Source: a virus
Virus record (IMG/VR): IMGVR_UViG_3300031772_000043
Location: 1 to 58,395 of that record
Reading direction: 5' to 3' (one strand)
Length of the DNA: 58,395 nt
Shown: piece by piece, positions 1 to 7,455 of the stretch
Position numbering within the stretch: the stretch's first letter is position 1
Layout of the letters: each line of letters starts with the position of its first letter
Translations under genes and position numbers: made by a program
The notes under the pieces: generated by a model
Database searches by the model: none
What the model was told of the DNA's origin: nothing
The model's input: only the letters and a program-made list of their open reading frames with translations

Positions 1-1
1 G

Positions 2-109
2 TGGCAGGAGCCGGCCGAGACCTTCGAGAAGGCTATCGACGCGTGCTACAAAGCGTACCCGATCGTAGCCCCGCGCATCGCTAAGCGCTTTCCTCTCCCC
101 CGCAGGTAA
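2..109 (+). CDS. C-terminal fragment of an unrecognised protein (5' end outside window)
   Basis: An open frame enters from before the window and ends at the TAA at 107-109, leaving 35 residues. The tail is rich in Ala, Tyr and Arg and ends in two Arg. It stops 10 bases before the end of the convergent minus-strand gene at 120, matching the tight convergent packing elsewhere. Too short to assign a family. A competing frame on the same strand stops earlier at about 93. Confidence 0.4.
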   Translation, partial: WQEPAETFEKAIDACYKAYPIVAPRIAKRFPLPRR

Positions 110-119
110 CTCTCCCCTC

Positions 120-1277
120 CTATAAATGGCCCTTCCCATCACGACGCGCGGTGTCTTTCTTGAAGATTACGTTCTGGGTCAGGGTTGATTCAATTCTGCG
201 TGTCAGCTCTTTCTCAGCTTCCGCGATCCAGAGAACAATCTTTTCCTTCAGGTCAGGAGGTGCCGAATCCCACCTAGCTCTAGCTTCCTCCCCTTTAAGA
301 TCTATAGCGCGAGAAAAAGCTTCTGGGAGAATCGGTTCTCCCGGCTTCGGTTCTCTCTTGGGGGCAATAGGCTGAGCTTTCGGTTTGCTAGATTTGTCCT
401 CTGCCTGCTGATTCTTTTCTGCGGCTGCAGGCTCTGACTGCTTAGCAATTTGGTTTAGCGGAAGTCCAGAGTCCGGTCCTCCCGATTCGTCGGCAATTAC
501 CCGAATAGTTTTCCAGTTGTTCTTGAGACTTGTCTTGAACATGCCACTAGTGCCCAAGTTGAAATCAAGCTCTCCAAGCTTGTCCGCTGCCCATTCTTTG
601 GTTGGAAACATGCGGCGAATCTTGGTCCCGTCTTCCAGGAAAAACTTAAAGTGGGAATCACGGGACTTGTAGCTTTTGAAGAACGCTTTGTCATGACCAA
701 CGGGTATTGCGTTGAACAGGTCGAATCCAGCTAAGCCCCCACGTGCATTGGGCTGCAGAATGTAACGCACCTGGACTTGCTTAGATTCCTGTTGCTTGCT
801 CAAGCGCTGAGCCTCTTCTGCGATGATTCGGCCCGAGGTAAAGACTTTCGTGCTGAAAAACGAAGCGGAGCCATCGGCTAGGATGGCCATGTGTTTCTTC
901 ATCGCAGTGAAGTACTGAATCCAGAGGTTGGCCGCCTCCCTCACATCACTCGGTGTTGTCTTGCCTTCAGCTATGGCTTTTAGCTTGGGCACAAAATCGT
1001 TTTCCCACCGAATCTTCTTGTCCTTGGACTTTGGGTCCATCAGTTTTTTGGCGACGGTTACCAGCTCTCTTATCGAGAGAAACGCGTAGCGGTTCACGTC
1101 GCCTACGCCCCGGCCTCGGATACCAGACAAAAACTCAACCACGTTCTTGAACGTAGTAATTAGAGCTACATCAGGAGGCACGGATACAGGCTCAGCATCC
1201 GCAGTACGCAGCCGAGAGAAACAGGCGACCAGCCATTGAGCCCTAGCCAGCTTCCTCAGAATTATTCCATGCATCAC
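120..1277 (-). CDS. Unrecognised 385-residue protein, possible virion component
   Basis: A minus-strand gene isolated among plus-strand small genes. Translation probably begins at GTG 1277, followed directly by ATG 1274, behind a GGGAG-like ribosome site. The N-terminus is a basic amphipathic stretch (LRKLARAQWLVA) like those of other minus-strand proteins here. The middle is mixed alpha/beta. Residues roughly 270-320 are a Lys/Pro/Glu/Ala-rich linker, and a helical C-terminal segment with a basic tail follows. No catalytic motif is visible. The assignment to the late/virion set rests only on strand and N-terminal resemblance. Confidence 0.7.
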   Translation of the reverse strand: MMHGIILRKLARAQWLVACFSRLRTADAEPVSVPPDVALITTFKNVVEFLSGIRGRGVGDVNRYAFLSIRELVTVAKKLMDPKSKDKKIRWENDFVPKLKAIAEGKTTPSDVREAANLWIQYFTAMKKHMAILADGSASFFSTKVFTSGRIIAEEAQRLSKQQESKQVQVRYILQPNARGGLAGFDLFNAIPVGHDKAFFKSYKSRDSHFKFFLEDGTKIRRMFPTKEWAADKLGELDFNLGTSGMFKTSLKNNWKTIRVIADESGGPDSGLPLNQIAKQSEPAAAEKNQQAEDKSSKPKAQPIAPKREPKPGEPILPEAFSRAIDLKGEEARARWDSAPPDLKEKIVLWIAEAEKELTRRIESTLTQNVIFKKDTARRDGKGHL

Positions 1278-1294
1278 CGAAGATAACTCCCTAT

Positions 1295-1309
1295 TTAGTT
1301 TGAAACTAA
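1295..1309. promoter_or_regulatory. Palindrome in divergent intergenic region
   Basis: TTAGTTT-G-AAACTAA is a perfect 7-bp inverted repeat with a one-base centre. It lies between the divergent genes starting at 1277 (minus) and 1405 (plus). This is a reasonable place for an operator, but no regulator is identified and the arms are AT-rich, so chance is possible. Confidence 0.3.
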
Positions 1310-1376
1310 GGTTCTACGGGCCCAAAAACCGGGTTGGAATGGTAAAGAAATCCAGCTCCGGAAATTTTGGGCGGCC

Positions 1377-1401
1377 AAGGGTTTAATTGAGAAGGGTTTA
1401 A
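1377..1401 (+). repeat. Direct repeat upstream of the gene at 1405
   Basis: AAGGGTTTAA occurs twice (1377-1386 and 1392-1401) with a 15-base period. The second copy ends just before the ATG at 1405 and supplies an AAGGG ribosome-binding-like stretch. It looks like a short duplication; two other 15-base duplications occur in the window. Confidence 0.5.
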
Positions 1402-1404
1402 CGT

Positions 1405-1593
1405 ATGCCTAGCGAAGTATTCGAGGCTCTGGTTTTAGCCGCGTCTGCTGACGACATCGACCACACGCCTCCGTATGAATTGCCCCTCTTGATGAGCGCG
1501 GAGCAAATGGCGGCGTTGAAGCGGGGTGAAAGTATTCCGATAGAGTACATTTCGATCTTTAACCCTAGAAAACTCACTAAGATCGAAGAGTAG
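1405..1593 (+). CDS. Unrecognised 62-residue protein
   Basis: First plus-strand gene after the divergent region. It starts at ATG 1405 behind AAGGG. The product is acidic, with no Cys, no membrane segment and a charged C-terminus. It begins the plus-strand run of small genes that continues to about 14.6 kb. No family is recognised. Confidence 0.55.
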   Translation: MPSEVFEALVLAASADDIDHTPPYELPLLMSAEQMAALKRGESIPIEYISIFNPRKLTKIEE

Positions 1594-1658
1594 GACTCGT
1601 AAATCTGTAAAACGTCTCTCTGAGATACCCGATTCCAGGACTGAACGAGGAGTAGAAG

Positions 1659-2114
1659 ATGGCGAAGAAGACAACGAAGAAGTCCCAGGCAGAAAAGCCC
1701 AAGTTCAAGTTCCACGAGGAAAACGAGTCCTGTGACGAAGATGTTCTCAGCACTGGACTAGTAGACCTGTTTCGAAGTGTTGAACTGAAAAAGTCGGGGA
1801 TAGAAAGTCTGACGGCAGCGTTAGATGTGCTGACTGCGGGGCTAACGGAGTGGACCGTCGAAGAAACTGACTTCCACCTTTATCCCAGCAAGTCTCCAGG
1901 ATCTTACGAACTAGAGGGCTGGTTTTCTCTCCGGGGTTCTCGCCTCGCTACAGAAGAAGAAAAGGCTAAAGCTCGTACGGTCTGTGAGCAGGACGATTTG
2001 CTCCGTGCGAAGAATCGGGCAAAGTCCGACCTGGCAGTGCTAAAGGATATCAAAAACAGAAATCCAGAGCTGTTTGCAAAGGTGCTCAAATCTGTGCGGG
2101 GCGTAAACGAGTGA
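1659..2114 (+). CDS. Unrecognised 151-residue charged protein
   Basis: ATG 1659 follows a clear GAGGAG ribosome site. The N-terminus is Lys-rich (MAKKTTKKSQ), followed by an acidic patch. A central region with aromatic residues is probably beta, and a long charged helix occupies the C-terminal third. It overlaps the next gene by four bases, suggesting translational coupling. No family is recognised. Confidence 0.65.
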   Translation: MAKKTTKKSQAEKPKFKFHEENESCDEDVLSTGLVDLFRSVELKKSGIESLTAALDVLTAGLTEWTVEETDFHLYPSKSPGSYELEGWFSLRGSRLATEEEKAKARTVCEQDDLLRAKNRAKSDLAVLKDIKNRNPELFAKVLKSVRGVNE

Positions 2115-2308
2115 CCCCCGAGGGAAACTGGAACCCGTGGTTTCGATATGTGGGAGCCATGATGATTGTTGGCACCGGATTTCTCCTCACTCACTCCGAG
2201 TGCTTGGAGATTGTCGGCGGCGTGATTTTCCTGGTTGCGATGCTCGCGTATCTGGCTAGATGGCTGCTCTGGGTAAAGAAGCTCTGGGTAAAGAAGTTCC
2301 ACTCCTAA
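2111..2308 (+). CDS. Small membrane protein, two transmembrane segments
   Basis: Starts at GTG 2111 overlapping the upstream stop (GTGA). In 65 residues there are two hydrophobic stretches (about residues 13-26 and 34-52) and a basic C-terminal tail. The tail contains a duplicated LWVKK unit produced by a perfect 15-base tandem repeat at 2266-2295. The function is unknown; the small size and two helices would fit a holin-like or superinfection-type membrane peptide, but nothing proves it. Confidence 0.6.
   Translation: MTPEGNWNPWFRYVGAMMIVGTGFLLTHSECLEIVGGVIFLVAMLAYLARWLLWVKKLWVKKFHS
2266..2295 (+). repeat. Perfect 15-base tandem duplication inside a coding region
   Basis: GCTCTGGGTAAAGAA is present twice head to tail (2266-2280, 2281-2295), in frame, duplicating LWVKK at the C-terminus of the small membrane protein. 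Confidence 0.85.
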
Positions 2309-2321
2309 TTCCGTTCTGAGT

Positions 2322-2340
2322 TGTTCGGCATTTCCGAACA
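2322..2340. promoter_or_regulatory. Inverted repeat after the membrane-protein gene
   Basis: TGTTCGG-CATTT-CCGAACA is a perfect 7-bp inverted repeat with a 5-base loop, just downstream of the stop at 2308. No T-run follows. It could be an RNA hairpin protecting the transcript end or a protein-binding site. Confidence 0.4.
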
Positions 2341-2367
2341 CTTGCCTCACATGCACAATATCCCTTT

Positions 2368-2392
2368 CCCTGTTTTCGCCTAGAAAACAGGG
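2368..2392 (+). terminator. Probable terminator hairpin
   Basis: CCCTGTTTTC and GAAAACAGGG form a perfect 10-bp stem with loop GCCTA, followed a few bases later by GTTTTT. It separates the first small gene group from the next, which starts with its own repeated 17-nt element at 2429. The T-run is displaced, so termination strength is uncertain. Confidence 0.6.
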
Positions 2393-2428
2393 TATGGGTG
2401 TTTTTACGGGTACCTTGTTCCACGGGCC

Positions 2429-2445
2429 GAACCCTGCCGATAGTA
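2429..2445 (+). promoter_or_regulatory. Repeated 17-nt element, copy 1
   Basis: GAACCCTGCCGATAGTA. One of six plus-strand copies in the window. It sits between a terminator-like hairpin (2368-2392) and the start of the next gene group (ATG 2464, AAAGGAGG ribosome site), which is where a promoter is expected. A G-rich stretch just upstream (CGGGCC) can pair with the AACCC half. Confidence 0.6.
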
Positions 2446-2463
2446 CAGGGAAAGGAGGTTCAA

Positions 2464-2712
2464 ATGTCGCAAGATCGCGTTTATGCACCGCATAGCTTTG
2501 AGCCTTGGCGTTTGAAGGACTTCGACTTCTGCAACGTGTGTTCGCTGCCCAGGCACAAACACGAGCAGATGTATGAGCCCAACGTAACAGCCACATTGTG
2601 TAATGAGCCTATTGAGGGCTTTGACGACACGGTTTGCGACAAACCAAAGAACCACAAAGAATATGACAATCCGTCGGAGCACACCTGTTCCGGAATCAGA
2701 GGCAACGCATGA
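2464..2712 (+). CDS. Small Cys/His-rich protein, probable zinc-binding
   Basis: ATG 2464 has a strong AAAGGAGG site eight bases away, so the earlier in-frame start is rejected. The 82-residue product has C-x2-C followed by His residues (FCNVC...RHKHE), and later C-x(n)-C-DKPKNHKEY and HTC elements, a spacing typical of small phage zinc-binding proteins. It is the first gene after the repeated element and overlaps the next by four bases. Specific function unknown. Confidence 0.65.
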   Translation: MSQDRVYAPHSFEPWRLKDFDFCNVCSLPRHKHEQMYEPNVTATLCNEPIEGFDDTVCDKPKNHKEYDNPSEHTCSGIRGNA

Positions 2713-3440
2713 CGATAGCTAAGTGTCCTCCGCACCGATTTGCACTTCGTCAGACAACAGGTCGCGAGACATGTATTGATTGTTTTGCGGAGGAGGAGGA
2801 GGAGGAAGACTACGGACCCTACGTAGCAGGCAAAGTTCAGGCAAACAGTGCCGACCGTGTAAGAAAAGCATATTCAGAACTGGGGGCAGCGGTTGAGGCC
2901 TGTGCCAGTGAACTGGAGCGCATGGGTTTTTCGTACAACGATTTATTGAGCCGTCAGGCTGCGCTGGTCGCTACTACACAGGTAGAGACTCGTGTGCGGA
3001 CTATTCGAGAGCTTGCACATGGTCTAGACTCAAGAGCAACCTACGCCGAAGACGGAACGCGGCGTACAAGTGTCCCTTTGCACTCTGTGCAAAGTCTAAC
3101 AGCTTTAGCGGATAGCGTGGAGAAGGGAACTGGGCGCTTGGGTTACAGTCCCGACTACATTAGGACCTTAGAAGCCGTTCTCGTGTCCATTCGGGGCTCA
3201 GGTGCGTGGGCAGCTATAGAGGCAACCGATTCAATCGGTCTTGGCTGTCAGGCAGATGGGCGTGCGGAGTTGCGTGAACACCTGGCTTCTTTGCCCGCAG
3301 ATCTAGAGATCCGAGTCAGAGCGAAGATGTTCAAGCTCGCAGCAGAAGCTTTGTTGTCAGCGCCCCCGGGTCCCGATACCAAAGAACATCATTACGCTTT
3401 CCTTTGTGCTCTCGCAGACAGGCTGGAGCAGAAAACCTGA
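2709..3440 (+). CDS. Unrecognised 243-residue helical protein
   Basis: Starts in an ATGA overlap. The N-terminus has C-x(n)-H and C-x2-C residues, followed by a run of seven acidic residues encoded by GAG repeats. The remainder is mainly helical, with many Ala, Leu and Arg. It ends in a TGATG overlap with the MazZ-like gene, so co-translation is likely. No family recognised. Confidence 0.65.
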   Translation: MTIAKCPPHRFALRQTTGRETCIDCFAEEEEEEDYGPYVAGKVQANSADRVRKAYSELGAAVEACASELERMGFSYNDLLSRQAALVATTQVETRVRTIRELAHGLDSRATYAEDGTRRTSVPLHSVQSLTALADSVEKGTGRLGYSPDYIRTLEAVLVSIRGSGAWAAIEATDSIGLGCQADGRAELREHLASLPADLEIRVRAKMFKLAAEALLSAPPGPDTKEHHYAFLCALADRLEQKT

Positions 3441-3856
3441 TGTACTCCGAAGACGAATTGATTCAGCAGGTACGCGAGCTTGTGGCTATCGCTGTAGAAA
3501 CGGGAAGAGATCAGGAGCGCCTAAAGACCAAGTTCAACGTGGCCGCGTTCTTTGACAACAAAGCTGCCTGGTCCTCCGCTACATTCGGTCCTGGTGACCG
3601 CTATCAAGGGGTATGCAACCATATCCGAAAAGAGCTTCAAGAAATTGAATCAGACCCCTCCGATCTGACCGAATGGGTAGATGTTGTTCTGCTCGCCATG
3701 GATGGCGCGTGGAGGGCGGCGGGCGCAGACGGAGAGGCTTTCGTTAGGGCCCTCATCGCCAAAGACGAAAAGAACCGCAGCAGAACCTGGTCTGACTGGA
3801 GGACACTTGCTCCAGATGCTGTAAGCGAACATGTGCGAGAGGGAAAAGAGCGATGA
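3440..3856 (+). CDS. MazZ-like dATP/dGTP diphosphohydrolase (DUF550 family)
   Basis: 138 residues with the family hallmarks: FGPGDR at about residue 48, a helix RKELQEIE, then DLTEWVDVVLLAMDGAWRA, and finally AKDEKNRSRTWSDWR near the end. The Glu/Asp residues of the E-x2-E and E-x2-D helices bind metal in the MazG-like all-alpha fold. Family members cleave dATP/dGTP to the monophosphate and PPi. In some phages MazZ supplies dGMP to make 2-aminoadenine DNA. The partner genes purZ and datZ are not in this window, and many phages carry this domain without them, so only the nucleotide-pool role is supported. The start is ATG 3440 (TGATG overlap). Confidence 0.85.
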   Translation: MYSEDELIQQVRELVAIAVETGRDQERLKTKFNVAAFFDNKAAWSSATFGPGDRYQGVCNHIRKELQEIESDPSDLTEWVDVVLLAMDGAWRAAGADGEAFVRALIAKDEKNRSRTWSDWRTLAPDAVSEHVREGKER

Positions 3857-4083
3857 ACTTCGAAGCGTTAGCGGACCTCATGGGAGGTAAAATCGAAACC
3901 GAAGGCGAAAAAGACCGTACGATATTTGTCGTGATCGGCACACCAGATAGGAAGGTGCTCTTCCTTCAACGAGAGTGGAACGGTAAAACCGCCTATCTTG
4001 CAAACCCGTCCAAAAAGGAACTTGCGCGAGCGAAGCGAAAGCCCTTTGACATGTTCTCAGAACTACCCAAGAGATTGATGTGA
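3853..4083 (+). CDS. Unrecognised 76-residue basic protein
   Basis: ATGA overlap with the MazZ-like gene. Predicted small alpha/beta protein with a beta-rich centre (TIFVVIG, KVLFLQ) and a basic C-terminus. It overlaps the next gene at a GTGA junction. No family recognised. Confidence 0.55.
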   Translation: MNFEALADLMGGKIETEGEKDRTIFVVIGTPDRKVLFLQREWNGKTAYLANPSKKELARAKRKPFDMFSELPKRLM

Positions 4084-4316
4084 CCGATACGGAATTTGAT
4101 CCTACCACCTGTGTAACCGCAGGCTCCTTACGTCTAGCAGGGCTGAAGGTCCCGGAAGCGATTCCAGACTGTGCCTGGGTTCCTCGTCACGCAATCTCTC
4201 TTCAGTTATCGGAAGTTGAGACAGCAAATACTGGAGAATTCCGTTTCAAGATCTTCGCTACTTTGAGGGAACCCCTTCGGTGGCTACAAGTAAATTGGCA
4301 CATTGATTTTGGGTGA
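4080..4316 (+). CDS. Unrecognised 78-residue protein
   Basis: GTG 4080 overlaps the preceding stop. The sequence is beta-rich with Trp near the C-terminus and ends in DFG. No motif or family recognised; the call rests on packing with neighbours and an uninterrupted frame. Confidence 0.5.
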   Translation: MTDTEFDPTTCVTAGSLRLAGLKVPEAIPDCAWVPRHAISLQLSEVETANTGEFRFKIFATLREPLRWLQVNWHIDFG

Positions 4317-4328
4317 GGAAGAAAAGCT

Positions 4329-4595
4329 ATGTACCGTGATTCCGATTCCGACACACCCATCAGTGCGTGGATAACTCACACGAGTTCTGGTCACGAAATT
4401 CACATGACCAATGTCAATTCCAAGTTGGGAGACGTTGTAGTATTCCCATTACGCCTTTCGGACGGAGAGTCTCAGCGTCTTCTCTCCGATTTCTATCAGA
4501 TGCTTCGCGGTCAGATGATCTTGCGACTTGGGCTCTTCCCCGCGCCGAAGCGGCCCACGTTCCTCGAACGTCTTCGTTGGCTCTTTTTCGGGTGA
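4329..4595 (+). CDS. Unrecognised 88-residue protein
   Basis: ATG 4329 follows GAGGAAGAAAAG. Mostly beta in the first half (SGHEIHMTNV), with a basic hydrophobic C-terminus (FLERLRWLFFG) that might touch membrane. The alternative frame overlapping it is less protein-like. Function unknown. Confidence 0.5.
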   Translation: MYRDSDSDTPISAWITHTSSGHEIHMTNVNSKLGDVVVFPLRLSDGESQRLLSDFYQMLRGQMILRLGLFPAPKRPTFLERLRWLFFG

Positions 4596-4601
4596 ACAAG
4601 T

Positions 4602-4835
4602 ATGGAGCAAGAAAAAGAGTCTCTAACTATCGAAAGAGCGAAGCGTGTCTTGGAACGCGCTGAACGCCGACTAGACTACCATCTTCGTATAGGGGACGCT
4701 CTGGAAGACGAGGCCCGAGACCTGTACTACACGAATATAGATTCTCCCGAAGGAAAGAAGTGGGGTCAGCTGAAAACGAAAGCTTGGCGCCATTTTGTGA
4801 TCGCCGGAGAACTCAGTGGAATTATCAGGAGGTAG
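4602..4835 (+). CDS. Small helical, probably coiled-coil protein
   Basis: 77 residues, nearly all predicted helix, with heptad-like spacing in the first half (ERAKRVLERAERRLDYHL) and high Arg/Glu content. Unknown function. Seven bases separate it from the preceding gene and three from the next. Confidence 0.55.
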   Translation: MEQEKESLTIERAKRVLERAERRLDYHLRIGDALEDEARDLYYTNIDSPEGKKWGQLKTKAWRHFVIAGELSGIIRR

Positions 4836-4838
4836 CGG

Positions 4839-5159
4839 ATGGGAATGAGTGTCGAAGAGTACGAAAAGTGGAAGTCAGCGCATCCTCGCGTAGTGGTAAC
4901 TGAGAACCCTAATGGTGGATGCGTTCTTACTGTTGATGGCGACGAAGTGTGGAGAGACTACACTAGTGAGCCAGAGGACATGTGTCTTACACGCGACCTC
5001 AGTGTTTTCGTGTACACCCTACGCTCCGCGATAGACGAGGCAGAGGTTAGAGGGGCGGACTGGGCTCTCAACGCCCTGGCTCGCAATAGAGGCAGCGTAC
5101 TGCCAGACGGTAAGTTAGCTACGGGTGAAAACGTTTGCCTCATGTACCGCTCAAAATAG
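4839..5159 (+). CDS. Unrecognised 106-residue protein
   Basis: ATG 4839 has AGGAGGTAGCGG just upstream. A beta-rich N-terminal half (RVVVTENPNGGCVLTVDG) is followed by a helical segment. Looks like a small globular phage protein; no family recognised. Confidence 0.6.
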   Translation: MGMSVEEYEKWKSAHPRVVVTENPNGGCVLTVDGDEVWRDYTSEPEDMCLTRDLSVFVYTLRSAIDEAEVRGADWALNALARNRGSVLPDGKLATGENVCLMYRSK

Positions 5160-5169
5160 AAAGCCCCCT

Positions 5170-5850
5170 ATGCAAATTACAGAGGGTAGCTGGGTTCGAA
5201 TTTGTGCAATGGGTGAACCGCGAAGTTCTTTGGCCGGAAGACTGAAGGTGGGCAGTGTGTGGTTGGTTCGTGCGGTCCACGAAGCAAGCTACTCTATTTC
5301 CGGCTCATTGAATGGTTACGTTTACTCCGTTCCAGAGAGTTTAGTACGGCCCTGGATTCCTCGCGCTGACGAGATGGTTCTGATAGGCACGCCTCTATGG
5401 CCGAGAATGTTGGCCTCCGTACACAACCCCAAAGGGACGTGGATGGTCACCTACTACGGGGAACAGCGCACCTTATTTTCTGTGCCCCTTGCTGAAACAA
5501 TCCCCTATCTGGGTCTGGGGAGGATGCCCATAGAAGTTCCGAAAGAGACTCGCGCCGCAGCGGAAGCCCTCAGCAAACAAGTACGCTTTCCCACGGTTTC
5601 CCACTTCCCTTCAACTTGTTTGCGGTGTGGTGCTCCTGCGTACGAAGGGCTCTTTTCTGCCGAGTGTTCTAGGAAGTTCTTGTGCGGAGTCCGTTCCCCT
5701 ACGACAACTCCACAAGTCCGCAAACTCTTGAAAAAGACTCCAATGGGAGCACTGGAAATAGTTTACCAAGCGGAGTTACCCGGCGAACCTCCTCAGGTTC
5801 ACCCAACACGTGAAGGAGCTATTGCTCTATGGCACGAGAGAAACTCATGA
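5170..5850 (+). CDS. Unrecognised 226-residue protein with a possible zinc ribbon
   Basis: Start chosen at ATG 5170, after the upstream stop; a longer in-frame start would overlap the previous gene. Residues near 150-175 carry CLRCGAP and later C-x(5)-C, a plausible zinc-knuckle. The N-terminal half is beta-rich with SH3-like turns. Its last 22 bases overlap the next gene, whose ribosome site lies inside it. Function unknown. Confidence 0.6.
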   Translation: MQITEGSWVRICAMGEPRSSLAGRLKVGSVWLVRAVHEASYSISGSLNGYVYSVPESLVRPWIPRADEMVLIGTPLWPRMLASVHNPKGTWMVTYYGEQRTLFSVPLAETIPYLGLGRMPIEVPKETRAAAEALSKQVRFPTVSHFPSTCLRCGAPAYEGLFSAECSRKFLCGVRSPTTTPQVRKLLKKTPMGALEIVYQAELPGEPPQVHPTREGAIALWHERNS

Positions 5851-6212
5851 AACGTACCGCAGTTCTTGAGGAGGCGGCTAATGTTTGTGAGCGCATGGTC
5901 ATTGGTGGTCGTGCGTGGACTGAAGAGCAGTCGATAGCTGCCGCCGCTCTATTTGCAGCGGCAGGTGAAATACGTGCCCTGCCAACTGACAATGAGGACC
6001 CCATGATTGCAACGCTGACTTTCAACCTCCCCGAAGAGCAGGAAGCCTTCGATGCCGCTATGGAAGGACAGGGGGCACGGATCGCTCTTTCTGAGATACG
6101 AACCCATCTTCGAAATAGACTCAAGTACGGAGAGATTAGTGAGGAGGTAAGCAATGAACTTAGAGAGGTTCAGACTCTACTGTTTGATTCTACCGAAGGT
6201 TTAGACCTATGA
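5829..6212 (+). CDS. Conserved-looking small phage protein, function unknown
   Basis: AAGGAG at 5813-5818 fits ATG 5829; ATG 5847 is an alternative in the ATGA overlap. The C-terminal half (MIATLTFNLPEEQEAFDAAM followed by ALSEIRTHLRNRLKYGE) resembles a short helical protein I know from many phages that have the same LPEE...LR.KLKY layout. No biochemical role is known to me. Confidence 0.6.
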   Translation: MAREKLMKRTAVLEEAANVCERMVIGGRAWTEEQSIAAAALFAAAGEIRALPTDNEDPMIATLTFNLPEEQEAFDAAMEGQGARIALSEIRTHLRNRLKYGEISEEVSNELREVQTLLFDSTEGLDL

Positions 6213-6589
6213 TGAAACTAGGGATTAACCCTGACGCGGGCCCTCCGTACGCAGGCTGGGATTTCTCCAAGGGGAACTTGGCTGTGGTAGCCAGTCGCAA
6301 TGGATACGGTTCCGTCCTGTGGTGGGTGGGTCTGGACATAGACCTACAGATCTCAGAATACGGAGCCCACGACCTAGGTGACCTGGGTCTGGACGACGCT
6401 CCAGACGGAATCCACGTCTGGCAAGGAAACTATATCTGGTCTAGTGGGGTAAACTACGAAGGAATAGATGAAGGAGGTGACGCTGAACCGAGAGGGGTCT
6501 TTCGCCCTCCAACCACTGAAGAGTGGGCTTTGATACAGAAAAACGAATGTCCTTGGAACATCGAAGACTGGAAGGTGAAGGATGAGTGA
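6209..6589 (+). CDS. Unrecognised 126-residue acidic protein
   Basis: Overlaps the preceding stop (ATGATG, either start possible). Trp- and Gly-rich, acidic, with a GLDDAPDGIHVW segment and PPTTEEW near the C-terminus. Probably beta-rich. No Cys cluster or membrane segment. Function unknown. Confidence 0.6.
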   Translation: MMKLGINPDAGPPYAGWDFSKGNLAVVASRNGYGSVLWWVGLDIDLQISEYGAHDLGDLGLDDAPDGIHVWQGNYIWSSGVNYEGIDEGGDAEPRGVFRPPTTEEWALIQKNECPWNIEDWKVKDE

Positions 6590-7055
6590 CCAACCTGCTA
6601 TGTCGCCGGAAGAGGCGGTAGTCCGCACCACAGTGGTCCTTACCGACCTACTCGCCTTCAGTGCGCCTGTCGCCTCCGCTGCCGAGACCAAGGCCTTAGC
6701 GTCTATTCTTGAGACTCTCAAGATAATTGCGGAGAGGCCCGACATGGTCTTGGGTCCTGACGCAAGTCAGAAGTTCGTCCAACACCAGAATAAAGAGAAG
6801 GCGTCGCTTCTCTACGTGCTGCAGAACACGGTCATCGAACAGGCTCACATCCTGGACGCCGCAGTCAAGACCTCCAGTGAAATGGGGTGGGACATGCTGA
6901 GTCAAAAGGGAATGATCTCTGCTTTTCGTTGGGTGAGCGAGTTGCTGAAAGCGGTTGCCGTGGACCTGGCTCCAGACCTGAAGGTCGACCGCGTCGATAT
7001 CGAAGAATATCGAAAGGGGCGCGAAAAAGATGGCCCCCCTCCTGCACAAATCTAA
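6582..7055 (+). CDS. Unrecognised 157-residue helical protein
   Basis: ATG 6582 behind AAGGTGAAGG. Predominantly helical, with an Ala-rich first half. The C-terminal 26 bases overlap the 2H phosphoesterase gene. No family recognised. Confidence 0.6.
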   Translation: MSDQPAMSPEEAVVRTTVVLTDLLAFSAPVASAAETKALASILETLKIIAERPDMVLGPDASQKFVQHQNKEKASLLYVLQNTVIEQAHILDAAVKTSSEMGWDMLSQKGMISAFRWVSELLKAVAVDLAPDLKVDRVDIEEYRKGREKDGPPPAQI

Positions 7056-7431
7056 AGGCCTATTTGAGTATCGTGTAGTAGACGGGTATCATCGCCTAGT
7101 TGTTCTAGTGGACCCAGAACTGCACCGGTACCTTAGAGCCTTAGTTCCTAGAGGAGCGACGTGCAATCGCCCGAGATACGCTCCTCACATCACAGTTGTT
7201 CGAGGAGAGGTCCCTCCTCGGCTAGACCTATGGGGTAAACTTGAAGGTCAGGAAGTAGAATTTGAGTACTCTGATTTTATCCACCACGACGGTACGTACT
7301 GGTGGATAAACTGCTTCAGTTCGACGCTAATTGATGTGCGTCTGGAACTGGGTTTACCGTCTAGCTATCGTCTAACTAGGCCTCCTGACGGCACCGAGTG
7401 CTTTCATTCTACTATCGGAAATTCGAAGTAA
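7030..7431 (+). CDS. 2H phosphoesterase superfamily protein
   Basis: 133 residues with the two signature tetrads: H53-I-T55 (in APHITVVRGE) and H126-S-T128 (FHSTIGNSK, three residues from the end). The spacing and the short beta-rich body fit the compact LigT/cyclic-phosphodiesterase fold. Family members act on 2',5' or 2',3'-cyclic phosphodiester bonds in RNA or nucleotides. Known phage relatives include RNA-repair-like proteins and the T4 anti-CBASS enzyme Acb1. The substrate cannot be read from sequence. The gene overlaps the preceding one by 26 bases and precedes a nuclease. Confidence 0.75.
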   Translation: MAPLLHKSKGLFEYRVVDGYHRLVVLVDPELHRYLRALVPRGATCNRPRYAPHITVVRGEVPPRLDLWGKLEGQEVEFEYSDFIHHDGTYWWINCFSSTLIDVRLELGLPSSYRLTRPPDGTECFHSTIGNSK

Positions 7432-7455
7432 ACCCTCACGGGTTATTTGCGTTTC

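Noticed and set aside
3440-3856. Full 2-aminoadenine (Z-DNA) pathway
   Set aside because: Only a MazZ-like gene is present in this window; PurZ and DatZ are not seen, so the pathway cannot be claimed.
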